57,017 bases of DNA from Komagataeibacter swingsii (GTDB lineage: Bacteria; Pseudomonadota; Alphaproteobacteria; Acetobacterales; Acetobacteraceae), in assembly GCF_003207895.1 (NCBI RefSeq), contig NZ_NKUB01000018.1:1-57017 (forward strand), written 5' to 3'. Numbering within the stretch: position 1 is the stretch's first letter; each line of letters opens with the position of its first letter. Positions 45,762 to 55,346 of this stretch are shown piece by piece. Both the position numbers and the translations under genes were made by a program. The notes under the pieces were generated by a model. The model did no database searches, was not told the origin of the DNA, and worked only from the letters and a program-made list of their open reading frames with translations.

Positions 45762-46710
45762 GGACAATCCTATCTTTCCCGCGGCAGTTCGGGATCACGC
45801 AATGCGACAGGTGGGGATCACGCTGTTGCGATCAGGCTACAGATTCGTCTGCCCCACGCCAGAGACCCAGCGCCGTGTCAATGCGCGGCCGGGCAATGGG
45901 TGGGCGGCGAACCCCGTCGATATCTTTGGCTGGAGCCGGCCCTTCCGGCGTGATGCGCTGCCCGCGCCCCTCTTCATGCAGGCGATGGAGGCGGGGATGC
46001 TTGTTGCGGATAACGGGGCCTGGCGCAGCCGGTTCCGGTTCTCGACGCTGGGGGGCAACGGGTTCTTCCATTCCGCCTTTCCCACCGTGGCGGCGGACGC
46101 GGTGTTCTTCGGCCCCGACAGCTACCGGTTCGGGGCGGTGCTGGCGGCCCATCTGCGCACCGCCCCGCCGCCCGTGCGGGCAGTAGACATTGGCTGCGGC
46201 ACGGGCCTCGGTGCGATCATGGTCGCGCAGGCCAGTCCGGGGACCGAGGTGGTGATGGTCGATATCAATCCCGAGGCCCTGCGGCTGGCGCGCATCAATG
46301 CGCGTATTGCGGGCGTTGATGGCATCATGGCGTGGCAGGGCGATCTCCTGTCGGGGCTTTCGGGTGAATTCGACCTGATCATCTCCAACCCGCCCTACCT
46401 GCCGGACCCCGGCTGTCGGCTGTACCGCAACGGTGGCGGCAGGCTGGGGGAGGGGCTGTCGCTGGCGGTCGTCAGGACGGCCATGGAGCGGCTGGCGCCC
46501 GGCGGGACATTGCTGCTGTACACCGGGAGCGCGATCATCGATGGGGACAATCCTTTCCTGCGCGATGTGGCGGCCCTGCTGGATGGCAGGGATTTCACGT
46601 GGGAAGCCAGTGAACTCGACCCGGATGTATTTGGCGAGGAACTGGAAGGTGGCCCGCTCTCCGTGGCGGAGCGGATCGCCGTGATCTGCCTGACCGTGAC
46701 ACGACGATAG
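45760..46710 (+). CDS. HemK-like class I SAM-dependent methyltransferase
   Basis: 316 residues. SAM-binding motif VDIGCGTGLGAIMVA and acidic loop VVMVDINPEAL are followed by IISNPPYLPDPG, the NPPY signature of N-methyltransferases acting on amide or amino groups (PrmC/HemK-like). The N-terminal ~140 residues are distinct from PrmC, so it is unlikely to be the release-factor enzyme. It lies ten bases before the diiron-oxidase gene, making an operon, and shares its start region with the ATP-grasp gene. It may methylate a small molecule made by this locus (inference). Confidence 0.8.
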   Translation: MDNPIFPAAVRDHAMRQVGITLLRSGYRFVCPTPETQRRVNARPGNGWAANPVDIFGWSRPFRRDALPAPLFMQAMEAGMLVADNGAWRSRFRFSTLGGNGFFHSAFPTVAADAVFFGPDSYRFGAVLAAHLRTAPPPVRAVDIGCGTGLGAIMVAQASPGTEVVMVDINPEALRLARINARIAGVDGIMAWQGDLLSGLSGEFDLIISNPPYLPDPGCRLYRNGGGRLGEGLSLAVVRTAMERLAPGGTLLLYTGSAIIDGDNPFLRDVAALLDGRDFTWEASELDPDVFGEELEGGPLSVAERIAVICLTVTRR

Positions 46711-46720
46711 CAGGACAGGA

Positions 46721-47614
46721 ATGGCCCCAATGAACGATATCATGGCTGGCGACAGTATCGAACGGACGCAGCGGGATCTCCATCTGGCCCTGGCCGGACT
46801 CAATCGCCTGCGCCTGACGCCATGCCTGCCGGAGGAAGACGGCAGGGCGGATGTGGACCTGCCCCGCCTGCTGGCGGGGGAAGCCGGTTTTCTGCGCGCC
46901 CTGCGTGCGCGGGTTGCGCCACTTGCCGCGCGGGCGCCCCGGGAACCCGCGGCATTCCTTGCATGGTTTGAAGGGCTGGAACAAACCGGCCCCGGCCAGC
47001 GTGACCGGCTGTTCCCCTGGCTGGCGCATGAAGCGCCGCGTGCGGCCATGTGCTGGTTTGTGGAACAGGAAGCGGCGGGAGAAGCGGGTTTCGAGGACCT
47101 GACGGCGCTGGTGCAGGTGCGCATGCCAACGCGACCCAAGCTGGAACTGGCGCGTAATTACTGGGATGAAATGGGGCATGGCCGGAAAGCCGGCATGCAC
47201 GGGCCGATGCTGGCGCATCTGGTCCATGCCCTTGGGCTGCGGCCCCGGCCGGAGGATACGGTCTGGCAGTCGCTGGCCCTGGCCAACACCATGGCCGGTC
47301 TGGCGTGCCACCGGCATCTGGCGTTTCACGCGGTCGGCGCGCTGGGCGTGATCGAACTGACCGCGCCGGGCCGGGCCGCCATGGTTGCGGCCGGGCTGAA
47401 ACGACTGGGCGTGCAACCGGATGACCGGCATTATTTCGACCTGCATGCCGTGCTGGATGTGCGTCATTCCGCAGCGTGGAATGCGGAGGTTATCGTGCCG
47501 CTGATCATGGAAGATCCGCGTCGTGCCCCGGCCATAGCCGAAGGGGCGCTGATGCGGCTGGAGTGTGGCGCCGCCTGCTTTCGTCGTTATCGGGACCATC
47601 TGGGCCTGAAGTGA
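46721..47614 (+). CDS. Heme-oxygenase-like diiron oxidase (HDO) family protein
   Basis: 297 residues, helical. It shows the ligand set of HDO enzymes (UndA, SznF, BesC family): E150-x-x-H153 in WDEMGHG, E212 in GALGVIEL, and H242, D246, H249 in DLHAVLDVRH. Relatives activate O2 for decarboxylation, N-oxygenation or C-C cleavage of amino or fatty acids. The first ATG has AGGACAGGA just upstream. It is co-transcribed with the methyltransferase and adjacent to the ATP-grasp gene, which suggests a natural-product or modified-metabolite pathway. The product is unknown. Confidence 0.75.
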   Translation: MAPMNDIMAGDSIERTQRDLHLALAGLNRLRLTPCLPEEDGRADVDLPRLLAGEAGFLRALRARVAPLAARAPREPAAFLAWFEGLEQTGPGQRDRLFPWLAHEAPRAAMCWFVEQEAAGEAGFEDLTALVQVRMPTRPKLELARNYWDEMGHGRKAGMHGPMLAHLVHALGLRPRPEDTVWQSLALANTMAGLACHRHLAFHAVGALGVIELTAPGRAAMVAAGLKRLGVQPDDRHYFDLHAVLDVRHSAAWNAEVIVPLIMEDPRRAPAIAEGALMRLECGAACFRRYRDHLGLK

Positions 47615-47965
47615 CAGCGGGCCGGATACGGGCGGGATGATGGCCCATGCGGGGTAGCGCGCCGCGTGCCGGCCCCCGTGGCGATCGCGTCATGACCCGC
47701 CCGGTCGGCCTTATGCCCGTAACCTGGCGCCAGTAATGGCGAATGCGCGGGCTGGGAACCGGAAACCGGCCATAGCGCGCCTGAAACAGGCCGGGTTGCC
47801 CGCGTGGCCGTTCCATCCGCGCCCGATGCCGGGGGAACGGATGCTTCGGAGCGTACGTGCCCCAGAGGCGGAGTGGATGCAATCCAGTCCGCCTTTTTTA
47901 CGCGCTGCTGCTTCATTGTGACATGGTGTATTATGCTCACGGGTATTTGAGAGTGGAGGCCAGAT
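47615..47965. other. Gene-free GC-rich spacer
   Basis: 351 bases with no convincing coding frame or RNA gene. It carries the presumed promoter of the next gene, whose GGAGG ribosome site is at 47955-47959. I saw no strong hairpin or operator-like dyad. Confidence 0.35.
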
Positions 47966-48511
47966 GTGAGCCAGACTTGGGGTGATTTTCAGGCGGTCGT
48001 GCAGTTGTCAGCGGCCCTGAATGTGGCAATTCTCAGTTTTGTCGATATCAGCCTGCCCGCCATCAAGGAACGGCGGCGGGTTTTTGCCAAGGCCCAGCAG
48101 GAACTGAGCATGTACCGCACCGCGCCGACGAAGCTGGTCAGTGCGCAGCAACTGGAACGCGACTGTCAAATTGAGGAAGTGAACCAGAAGCTCTATCTGC
48201 TGTGGCAGGAAAGTGCCGACTACAGCAAGGAGGAAGACACGCTGGTCTATTATACCGGGGTGCTTGGCTTTCTGGGCGCCGTGCTCAGCCTGGTGCTGTT
48301 GTGGTATTCGGCGGAATGTTACGACGTTGTTATTGGTGGGCTGGGACAGGCGATGATCGCACTGTCGTTCTGTTCGCTGGTGGTGGCGTTCATCATCAAT
48401 TTCATGACGGCCTCCCAATCAAGTGTCTTTACAAAGAAATGCAATGATATCAGGGAACAGGCGCGCAAGAACCTGGGCCAGCAGAATAGCCCCCCAAGCA
48501 AACCGTCGTAA
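47966..48511 (+). CDS. Membrane protein of unknown function
   Basis: 181 residues with a GTG start and a GGAGG site six bases upstream. Three hydrophobic segments are visible at about 12-33 (VVQLSAALNVAILSFVDISL), 93-114 (YYTGVLGFLGAVLSLVLLWY) and 121-145 (GGLGQAMIALSFCSLVVAFI). A ~55-residue charged, probably helical loop separates the first two, and the tail is hydrophilic and Pro/Ser-rich. I do not recognise the family. It stands alone between the HDO operon and the broken kinase. Confidence 0.65.
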   Translation: MSQTWGDFQAVVQLSAALNVAILSFVDISLPAIKERRRVFAKAQQELSMYRTAPTKLVSAQQLERDCQIEEVNQKLYLLWQESADYSKEEDTLVYYTGVLGFLGAVLSLVLLWYSAECYDVVIGGLGQAMIALSFCSLVVAFIINFMTASQSSVFTKKCNDIREQARKNLGQQNSPPSKPS

Positions 48512-48729
48512 GGGTACGGTACATATCCGGTCCCCGAGACACCGTCTGGTGGCGTAAGGTCCGTCCAGTGGTACTTCCGGGCCATGCCCATGGCCGGAGC
48601 AATGCGCACATGCGGGGCTGGTGTTACAGCCCGGCCGGACAGGGCCATATCGAGGGCGCGCCGCATGCAACAGGCTGGTTTCTTCAGGCTCACATCCCTT
48701 TTCCAGAAGGCCCGCGCGGGATACGGCGG

Positions 48730-50222
48730 TCAGAAGTTTGCAGCGTCCACGTTCCCGGCGGACTGCGCGCCAGGCCGATCCGGCCTGCGCGGGAAGTCTG
48801 CTCCGGGCCAGATCGTGGCGGTCGGGTGAAGTTCCTGCGGCAGTTGGATCACACATCTTAAGCCAGGGCTGTTATCGTATAAAGCAATGGTGCCGGCGTG
48901 AAGCCGTACGATGGCCTTCACCATGCTCAGCCCAAGCCCGTTACCCTCATGCGTGCGGCTTGTGTCAAGACGGACAAAGCGGTCGAACACCCGCTGCATG
49001 GCCTCGGCGGGGATGCCGGGACCGTTATCGGCAATCTCTATGTGAATACTGTTGCCTGATGACTTTATGCTGGCAGTGATGGTGGTCTGGCCCGGCGTGT
49101 GGCGTATGGCGTTCTCGATCAGGTTGGAAAAGGCCTGCCGCAGCAGGACAGGGTGCCCGATGACGGCGGGGCATGTGGGCATGATTTCGCCCAGCAGGTG
49201 CTGCCCGTGGTCCTCCATGACGGATCGGTACGGTTCGAGGACCGATCCCAGCAGCCGGGCAGGATCAAGGGATTCCATCTCATCCTTCCAGGCCCCCGAT
49301 TCAAGCTGCGCCAGCTTGAGCAGGGAGGAAAATATTTCCAGCGCGGCGTCCAGTTCCCCGATTGCGCACTCGACCTGTTCATACATGGGATCGGAGGGGG
49401 CATGCGTCAGGATGGCCCGTTCAAGGTTCTGGCGCATCCGCGCGAGCGGACGGCGCATGTCATGCGCGATGTCATTGGAGACCTGTTTCAGGCTTGCGAT
49501 CAGGAATTCATTCTGGTCGAGCATCGCATTGAGGCTTTCCGAGAGATGATCAAGCTCGTCATCCGTGCCACGCAGGGGGATGCGACGCGACATGTCCCCT
49601 GCATGATGCTGCGTGCCGTCCTGCTTATGGTCTCGATCCATTTCAGGATCAGGCTGCTCAGGAAAAGGCCGCCCGCCATTCCGGTCAGGCCAAACCCCGC
49701 GATTTCCCAGAAGATCGTTGCCCATAACGCATGTTGCAGATGCGTCAGGGGGGAGGCATCCATGCCGACAAAGTAATAGCCGCCATCATCCAGTATATAG
49801 CCGGTTCCATAAACGATATTCCGGTTTGTTTCCCTTGGCAGGCGGTGGGACCATGCCAGCCAGCGTTCGCCGGGCACCGGCCGTAGATGCAGCATGTTGC
49901 CCGCGACAATGGCCTGCCCCGGGTCCTGAAGCAGGTAATGGAAACCCGGCTCATGTTCGATCAGTCCCTGTACGACCGGCAGCAGGTGATGGACATCCGC
50001 GGCCCCGGCATCCGCAAATGTCTCATGGGCTTCGTTCTCTACTTCCCGGTGAAGCTGCTGGCGCATGGCCGACTGGCTGTACAGGCCAGACATCACGGTC
50101 ATGACCATGCCACCCAATATGAAAAGACTGGCGAACAGCGTGACGATGCGAAATGACGTGCTGGCAATAATGCGTCGCATCGCCATGTTCCGGCGTTTCG
50201 CCATCGTGTTCCAGAACCTCAT
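48730..50222 (-). pseudogene. Sensor histidine kinase, interrupted by a one-base frameshift in the HAMP region
   Basis: The N-terminal frame (50222 down to ~49600) encodes TM1 (FRIVTLFASLFILGGMVMTV), a ~120-residue periplasmic sensor, TM2 (IFWEIAGFGLTGMAGGLFL) and the HAMP start (ARSIMQG). The coding then continues one base out of frame as GDMSRRIPLRGTDDELDHL, HisKA (DIAHDMRRPLARM) and the ATPase domain (NLIENAIRHTPG, DNGPGIPAEA, GNGLGLSMVK), to the stop at 48730. Adding one G to the GGGG run at 49596-49599 restores a single kinase. It is divergent from an OmpR-type regulator at 50490, its probable partner. The shift may be a mutation, phase variation or a sequencing error. Confidence 0.8.
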
Positions 50223-50489
50223 TGAACATATCCATCATGGAGCGACATCCGTTCTGGACGTGGATGGCTGGCCAGCATACCGATCATGTTCCTTGCGCGC
50301 CCTGTGGGCATTAACCCTGCCATGAATGCTGTGGCGCTGATTCCATGTGAAGGGATGCGCAGATTAAAAAATGCCAATCATCGCCGCGCCGCCACCATGA
50401 ATGGTGTCATGCCACGATGAAGCTGGTAGACTGCCGGAATGGTCGGCCCGGCTGGCCGGGATGCTGAACCTCCTGATTGGCCTGCATGT

Positions 50490-51176
50490 ATGACGCTGGT
50501 AGCCCGCCCCCGCCTGCTTTTGGTCGAAGATGACCGTGCAACCACGGAATATTTAAGGCAGGGGCTGGAAGAAAGCGGAATTGATGTGGTTTCCGTCGCA
50601 AATGGCAATGATGGGTCACAGTATGCCCTGTCGCAGCCATGGGATGTCATCATTCTGGACCGGATGCTGCCGGGTCTGGACGGGCTGACAGTTCTCATGC
50701 GCCTGCGCGCCCATGCCATCACGACCCCGGTACTGTTCCTGACGACGATGGATGGCGTGCCGAGCCGTGTCGCCGGTCTGCGGCATGGTGCGGATGATTA
50801 CATGATCAAGCCATTTGCATTGCGTGAACTCGTGGCGCGCGTGCAGGTGCTGCTGCGCCGATCATCCTCTTTTCAGCATGCGACTGTCATGAATGTGGCT
50901 GATGTCGAACTCAACCTGCTGACGCTGGCGGTGACACGGAATGGGGAAAAGATTCTTTTACAGCCGCAGGAATTGAAACTTCTGGAATATTTCATGAGGA
51001 ATGCTGGCACGGTGCTTTCCCGGAAAATGTTGCTGAAGGATGTCTGGCATATGGATTTCCCGGTTCGTACAAACCTTGTTGAAACGCATGTCTGCCGCCT
51101 GAGGGAAAAGCTGGGGCAGGATGGACAGTCCCTGATCCGTACCGTCCGGGGCAGCGGTTATGTCATGGGTGCGTGA
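50490..51176 (+). CDS. OmpR/PhoB-family response regulator
   Basis: 228 residues from the ATG at 50490 (MTLVARPRLLLVEDD). The receiver domain has the phospho-acceptor Asp in VIILDRMLPGLDG and Lys in YMIKPFALRE; the C-terminal winged helix (KLLEYFMRNAGTVLSRKMLL to RTVRGSGYVMGA) binds DNA. The divergent gene encodes its likely kinase, which is frameshifted in this sequence. Targets unknown; the following genes concern iron and cytochrome functions. Confidence 0.9.
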   Translation: MTLVARPRLLLVEDDRATTEYLRQGLEESGIDVVSVANGNDGSQYALSQPWDVIILDRMLPGLDGLTVLMRLRAHAITTPVLFLTTMDGVPSRVAGLRHGADDYMIKPFALRELVARVQVLLRRSSSFQHATVMNVADVELNLLTLAVTRNGEKILLQPQELKLLEYFMRNAGTVLSRKMLLKDVWHMDFPVRTNLVETHVCRLREKLGQDGQSLIRTVRGSGYVMGA

Positions 51177-51423
51177 CCCCGGCGGTCGGGCAATACCATA
51201 GGCAGCCTGCTCCACGATCCCGTTTCCCGGTCATCAATGGGGGCATGGCTGCTGGCCCTGCCCCCGGATTTGGTTCTATGGAACTTCATATTGTTTTGGT
51301 TGCGACGTAAATAAAGAATGCTCCGTATACATAGAAAGGAAACGACCAGCTTCGATAGGGCGATTACAGGAATTACACTCATGATGTGTTTCCGTTCATG
51401 TACTATATGAAATATTCAGTGCG

Positions 51424-52137
51424 TCATGCCTGCACCCCGAATATCCGGCCGATGGCAGCCGTCACGGCCATCGCCATGACGCCCCAGAATATGACCCGTA
51501 GCGCCGGGCGCCATGGTTCCGCCCCCCCGGCCCGTGCGCCCACGACCCCCAGTACCGCCAGCCCGACCAGCGATACGGTGGATACAATCCATGACACAAC
51601 CCCGGCGGGTGACAGCAGGGCAGCCAGCACTGGCAATATGGCGCCGGACGAGAATGCGCACGCTGATGCAAGGGCGGCCTGTACCGGACGTGCCGCGGTG
51701 GCTTCGGAAATGCCGAGTTCATCGCGGGCATGGGCGCCCAGTGCATCATGCTTCATAAGCTGGAGGGCGACCTTGCGGGCCAGAATGTCATCCAGGCCGC
51801 GCTGACGGTATATGCCGGCCAGTTCACTGACTTCCGCATCCCAACTGCTGCCCAGTTCCTTTTTTTCGCGGGCAAGGTCGGCCTTCTCTGAATCCGCCTG
51901 CGAACTGACGGATACGTATTCCCCCGCGGCCATGGACATGGCCCCGGCAACCAGGCTGGAAATCCCGGCCAGCAGGATGCTGCCCTGTGTCGCATGGGCG
52001 CTGGCGACACCAATGATCAGGCTGGATGTTGACAGGATACCGTCATTCGCCCCCAGAACAGCCGCCCGCAGCCACCCCAGCCGCGATGTCGCGTGGACTT
52101 CCTTGGGGCGTGGCGCCGTTCTATTTTCCATATTCAT
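51424..52137 (-). CDS. VIT1/CCC1-family iron/manganese transporter
   Basis: 237 residues with about five helices. The motif LGANDGILSTSSLIIGVASA and GAMSMAAGEYVSVSSQADSE are diagnostic of the VIT/CCC1 family; the charged segment (EKADLAREKKELG) is the metal-capturing cytoplasmic part. These proteins move Fe2+ or Mn2+ out of the cytoplasm in exchange for protons. The start (52137 or 52131) overlaps the cytochrome b561 gene end, so they are co-transcribed. Confidence 0.88.
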   Translation of the reverse strand: MNMENRTAPRPKEVHATSRLGWLRAAVLGANDGILSTSSLIIGVASAHATQGSILLAGISSLVAGAMSMAAGEYVSVSSQADSEKADLAREKKELGSSWDAEVSELAGIYRQRGLDDILARKVALQLMKHDALGAHARDELGISEATAARPVQAALASACAFSSGAILPVLAALLSPAGVVSWIVSTVSLVGLAVLGVVGARAGGAEPWRPALRVIFWGVMAMAVTAAIGRIFGVQA

Positions 52138-52714
52138 CAGATACAGTACCTTTTACCAGCATTCTCTGAAAAACATCGTCCCTGAGAATGAAATAATGAA
52201 AACATGCGGCCAGCCCATGACCCGTGGCCAGTATGATGATCAGCCAGCCATTCCACTGGTGCAGCCAGTGCAGGAGGTCGACCGTCGATGCTGAAAACCT
52301 GCCGAAAGGGGGCGGGATCTGGATGGCCAGGAAGCTCATGGGCTGCCCGTTGCCCCATCGCCACAGATATCCAAGGATGATTTCCAGCAAGACCAGGCCA
52401 TAAAGGCCATATTCCACACTGCGGGCCAGGACGGCGTCAAGCCAGCGATCCGCGGCGCGGATATGCCGCCCCCGGCTCATCCGCCACAAAAGGCGCGCTG
52501 GCATGAGCATGCTCAGGATGATGCCAAGCGTCAGGTGCGTGACCACCAGCTGGTGATGCAGTGGATTGCGGAACAGGCCCCATATATTCGCGGTTGCGAA
52601 CTGCAGCACGATAATGGCGGCACAACTCCAGTGGAAAACAATCGTTGGCAGGTCATAGCGTGCTGGCGAAGGGCTGGGTTTCTGTTCCATGCGGTCAATA
52701 TACATGACGGACAT
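52121..52714 (-). CDS. Cytochrome b561-type diheme membrane protein
   Basis: 197 residues, four helices. Conserved histidines placed as haem ligands: VFHWSCAAIIVL (helix 1), VVTHLTLGIIL (helix 2), LLHWLHQWNGWL and TGHGLAACFHYF (last helices). The family passes electrons between ubiquinone and periplasmic partners such as superoxide. Start could be 52714, 52705 or 52690; no clear ribosome site decides. It overlaps the VIT-family gene by 17 bases. Confidence 0.85.
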   Translation of the reverse strand: MSVMYIDRMEQKPSPSPARYDLPTIVFHWSCAAIIVLQFATANIWGLFRNPLHHQLVVTHLTLGIILSMLMPARLLWRMSRGRHIRAADRWLDAVLARSVEYGLYGLVLLEIILGYLWRWGNGQPMSFLAIQIPPPFGRFSASTVDLLHWLHQWNGWLIIILATGHGLAACFHYFILRDDVFQRMLVKGTVSDEYGK

Positions 52715-52816
52715 GACGCGAACCTGAACGACCGGCCATCAACCCGGCCTGAAGGTGCGTGGCCGGTTGCGTGGCGCGAACTGGGGTGGACGTGCCGCCC
52801 CGGGCATGCCTGTCCA

Positions 52817-53293
52817 TCATGGAATGGCCGGTTTCCCCTGCGCGACCCGGGCTGCCAGGTCATCCCACAGGCGTGCGGTCGCAAGATTGATATCGGCCTT
52901 TACCGAAAACGGGGACTGGCTGCGTGAGAAAGGAGACAGCGCCATGCGTTCGCCGATGACGAAATGTCCCTGGGAGAACAGCATGACGGACACCGATCCC
53001 TGCTGCCCCTGTCCTGTCGGGCGCATGACCGCTATACGCATGTGCGGGGGCGGCACGGCAATGGCGTCGAAAGCGCGCATCTCGGCCTGGCCCGATGGGC
53101 AGGACACGCTTTCCAGTACCACGTCACGCAGGACCGAATGCGGATATCCGCCATATACGCCGTCAACATGCAGGCGGACGCCGTGTTCCACCGTCTTGCA
53201 GATTTCATCCGTTCCGGTTTCGGCATGAGCCGAGCAGCCAGCGACGCCGAACGTCATCAGGATGGCCAACCCGTAACGCAAGGTCCATTTCAT
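52817..53293 (-). CDS. Putative lipoprotein of unknown function
   Basis: 158 residues from the ATG at 53293, chosen because it directly precedes a lipoprotein signal (LRYGLAILMTFGVAGC, lipobox VAGC) with AGGAGG further upstream. The mature part has two more Cys (EICKTV, VSCPSG) and alternating beta-like segments. I recognise no domain. It lies ~100 bases from the cytochrome b561 gene on the same strand and may belong to that operon. Confidence 0.6.
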   Translation of the reverse strand: MKWTLRYGLAILMTFGVAGCSAHAETGTDEICKTVEHGVRLHVDGVYGGYPHSVLRDVVLESVSCPSGQAEMRAFDAIAVPPPHMRIAVMRPTGQGQQGSVSVMLFSQGHFVIGERMALSPFSRSQSPFSVKADINLATARLWDDLAARVAQGKPAIP

Positions 53294-53682
53294 GGTGTGT
53301 GCCCGGCCTCCTGTCGCATGACCCTGTCCTTGGCATCGTGTTGATGCGTTCTGTTCTTGTAACAGGCCAAGATGACGTGAACCTGAACAGGAAAGGATTG
53401 CGGCAGGTCTGCCTGTGGCAGGGAGGCGCATGGCCGGGATGATGGATGTTTTACAGGCAGTATCTCCTATTCATCCGTCATGACCACGAATGGAATGGCA
53501 CGGTACGGGAATTCAGGCTGATATTTCCTGAATAAAAAATAAATACAAAAGGGAAAAGCAATATTTTTCTCTGTTTTATTTATATTTTATGTTTAACAAA
53601 AACATCATGTTGTGAAAAGACAGGCGCGCATATAATATCTGGCCAGGCTATGAAGGGTTCCTTGCGATAATATGAGAATCAT
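53294..53682. promoter_or_regulatory. Divergent intergenic region upstream of the first porin gene
   Basis: 389 bases. Bases 53520-53600 are markedly AT-rich with several A/T runs (for example AATAAAAAATAAATACAAAA), suited to a promoter of the porin gene. No gene or strong dyad is visible. Confidence 0.45.
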
Positions 53683-55266
53683 TTGCGACCGTGCAGACTG
53701 ACACCATGCGGGATTCCGGCCGTTTCCAGGCCCGCATTCTTCCGGCATGTCTGTGGGGGAATTCTTGTCTGGGGCATTGGCGGTTTCATCTCCGTCCCGG
53801 GCCATGCCCAGACTGCCATCGCTGACGGACATTCCCGCCTGGGGTCTTCCGCGCCTTTTCTTGCCCAGATTGACCCCGCAGCCATCCGTGATTCGTGGCA
53901 GGCTGACGAAATTGATGCCAGCCGGAGCCAGGATACACCGTCCGCCGCAGGCGGAAGCCTGCTGGGGGATATGGGGGGACTGCGTCCATGGCTGGCCCGG
54001 TACGGCATGACGCTGAGCATCCAGGATGTCAACGAGTTATGGGGCAACGCCACGGGCGGGATCGCCAGTACCAATGGCGATGGCAGGGGGGCTGGCACGG
54101 GCGCATCATATATTGGCATCACCATGCCAAGCCTGACAGCGGATCTGGAAAAACTCATCGGGCTTAGGGGGGGGACGTTCAATGTCAGCGCCCTGCAGAT
54201 CCGCGGACGCGCCATTACCCAGGACCACCTGGGCGATTTCAACCCCATCAGCGGATTTGAGGCGGACCGTTCCACCCGCCTGTTCGAATTGTGGTACCAG
54301 CAATCTTTCCTGAAAGGCGCGCTGGACATCAAGGTAGGCCAGCAGGATCTTGATACGGAATTCCTGATCAGTGATTACGCTTCCCAGTATCTCAACGCCA
54401 ATTTCGGGTGGCCAATGGGGCCTTCGGTCAATCTGTATGCCGGCGGCCCCTCATGGCCTCTTGCCGCGCCCGCGATCCGGTTCCGCTACCGGCCCAGCGG
54501 AAAATATACGTTCATGTTCGCGGCCTCTGACGACAATCCAACAGGCAATCGGGACAGTAATGTCTTTGGCGTGACCGGGAACCCGTCTGACCCAACCAGC
54601 CAGACAACAAACGATGGCAGCGGCACGCTCTTCAATATGGGAACCGGCGCCCTGCTGATTACTGAAGTCCAGTATGCCCTCAATCCCCAGGATGGCGTTC
54701 ATCACCCGGGCCTGTCAGGCGTTTATAAACTCGGTGGTTATTATGATACGGCACGATTTCCGGATTATCGGTACAACACGCTGGGACAGTCCCTTGGGGC
54801 ACAGGGGGGCACGCCGCGCTGGGATCGCGGGAACTGGCTGGTTTACGGGATAATGGACCAACTGATCTGGAGACCTTCGCCCGCTTCGCCACGCGCGCTG
54901 GGGGTGTTCGTCCGGGCGACGGGAAACAGTGGTGACCGCAACATCATAAGTTTTGCCATTGACGCGGGCCTGAACCTGAAGGCCCCATTCCGGGGCCGGA
55001 CGAATGATACGCTGGGCATCGGCTGGGGCATCGGTCGTGTGACATCGGGCGTGCGCGCGTATGACCGCGCGCGCGGGGCGCTGGTGCAGGGAAACGAAAA
55101 CCATTTCGAACTGACCTATCAGGCCCAGATATTGCCATGGTTGGTCGTGCAGCCCGATTTCCAGTATGTCCTTGACCCATCGGGCGGCATGGGCGACCCG
55201 TCCTGTCCAACGCGCCGTATCGGTAATGAAGCCGTATTCGGGCTGCATACGAATGTGAATTTCTAG
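53683..55266 (+). CDS. OprB-family carbohydrate porin
   Basis: 527 residues. A hydrophobic signal region (CGGILVWGIGGFISVPGHAQ) precedes an outer-membrane barrel with OprB features: LRPWLARYGMTLSIQDVNELWGN at the start, LFELWYQQSFLKGALDIKVGQQD, and the end NEAVFGLHTNVNF. It allows diffusion of sugars. The only in-frame start close by is the TTG at 53683, an unusual choice with no good ribosome site, so the 5' end may be misread or altered. It faces a paralogous porin gene at 55347. Confidence 0.85.
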   Translation: MRPCRLTPCGIPAVSRPAFFRHVCGGILVWGIGGFISVPGHAQTAIADGHSRLGSSAPFLAQIDPAAIRDSWQADEIDASRSQDTPSAAGGSLLGDMGGLRPWLARYGMTLSIQDVNELWGNATGGIASTNGDGRGAGTGASYIGITMPSLTADLEKLIGLRGGTFNVSALQIRGRAITQDHLGDFNPISGFEADRSTRLFELWYQQSFLKGALDIKVGQQDLDTEFLISDYASQYLNANFGWPMGPSVNLYAGGPSWPLAAPAIRFRYRPSGKYTFMFAASDDNPTGNRDSNVFGVTGNPSDPTSQTTNDGSGTLFNMGTGALLITEVQYALNPQDGVHHPGLSGVYKLGGYYDTARFPDYRYNTLGQSLGAQGGTPRWDRGNWLVYGIMDQLIWRPSPASPRALGVFVRATGNSGDRNIISFAIDAGLNLKAPFRGRTNDTLGIGWGIGRVTSGVRAYDRARGALVQGNENHFELTYQAQILPWLVVQPDFQYVLDPSGGMGDPSCPTRRIGNEAVFGLHTNVNF

Positions 55267-55346
55267 CGCGGATCGGGACAGGAGCGGGGACGATCCGGAC
55301 AAGTCCCATTCCCCATGAAATAGGGGGGCAGGCGCATGGCGGTCGT

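Noticed and set aside
45832-47139. Minus-strand open frame of ~435 codons opposite the methyltransferase and HDO genes
   Set aside because: Antisense shadow; the plus strand carries SAM and diiron motifs in two consecutive genes.
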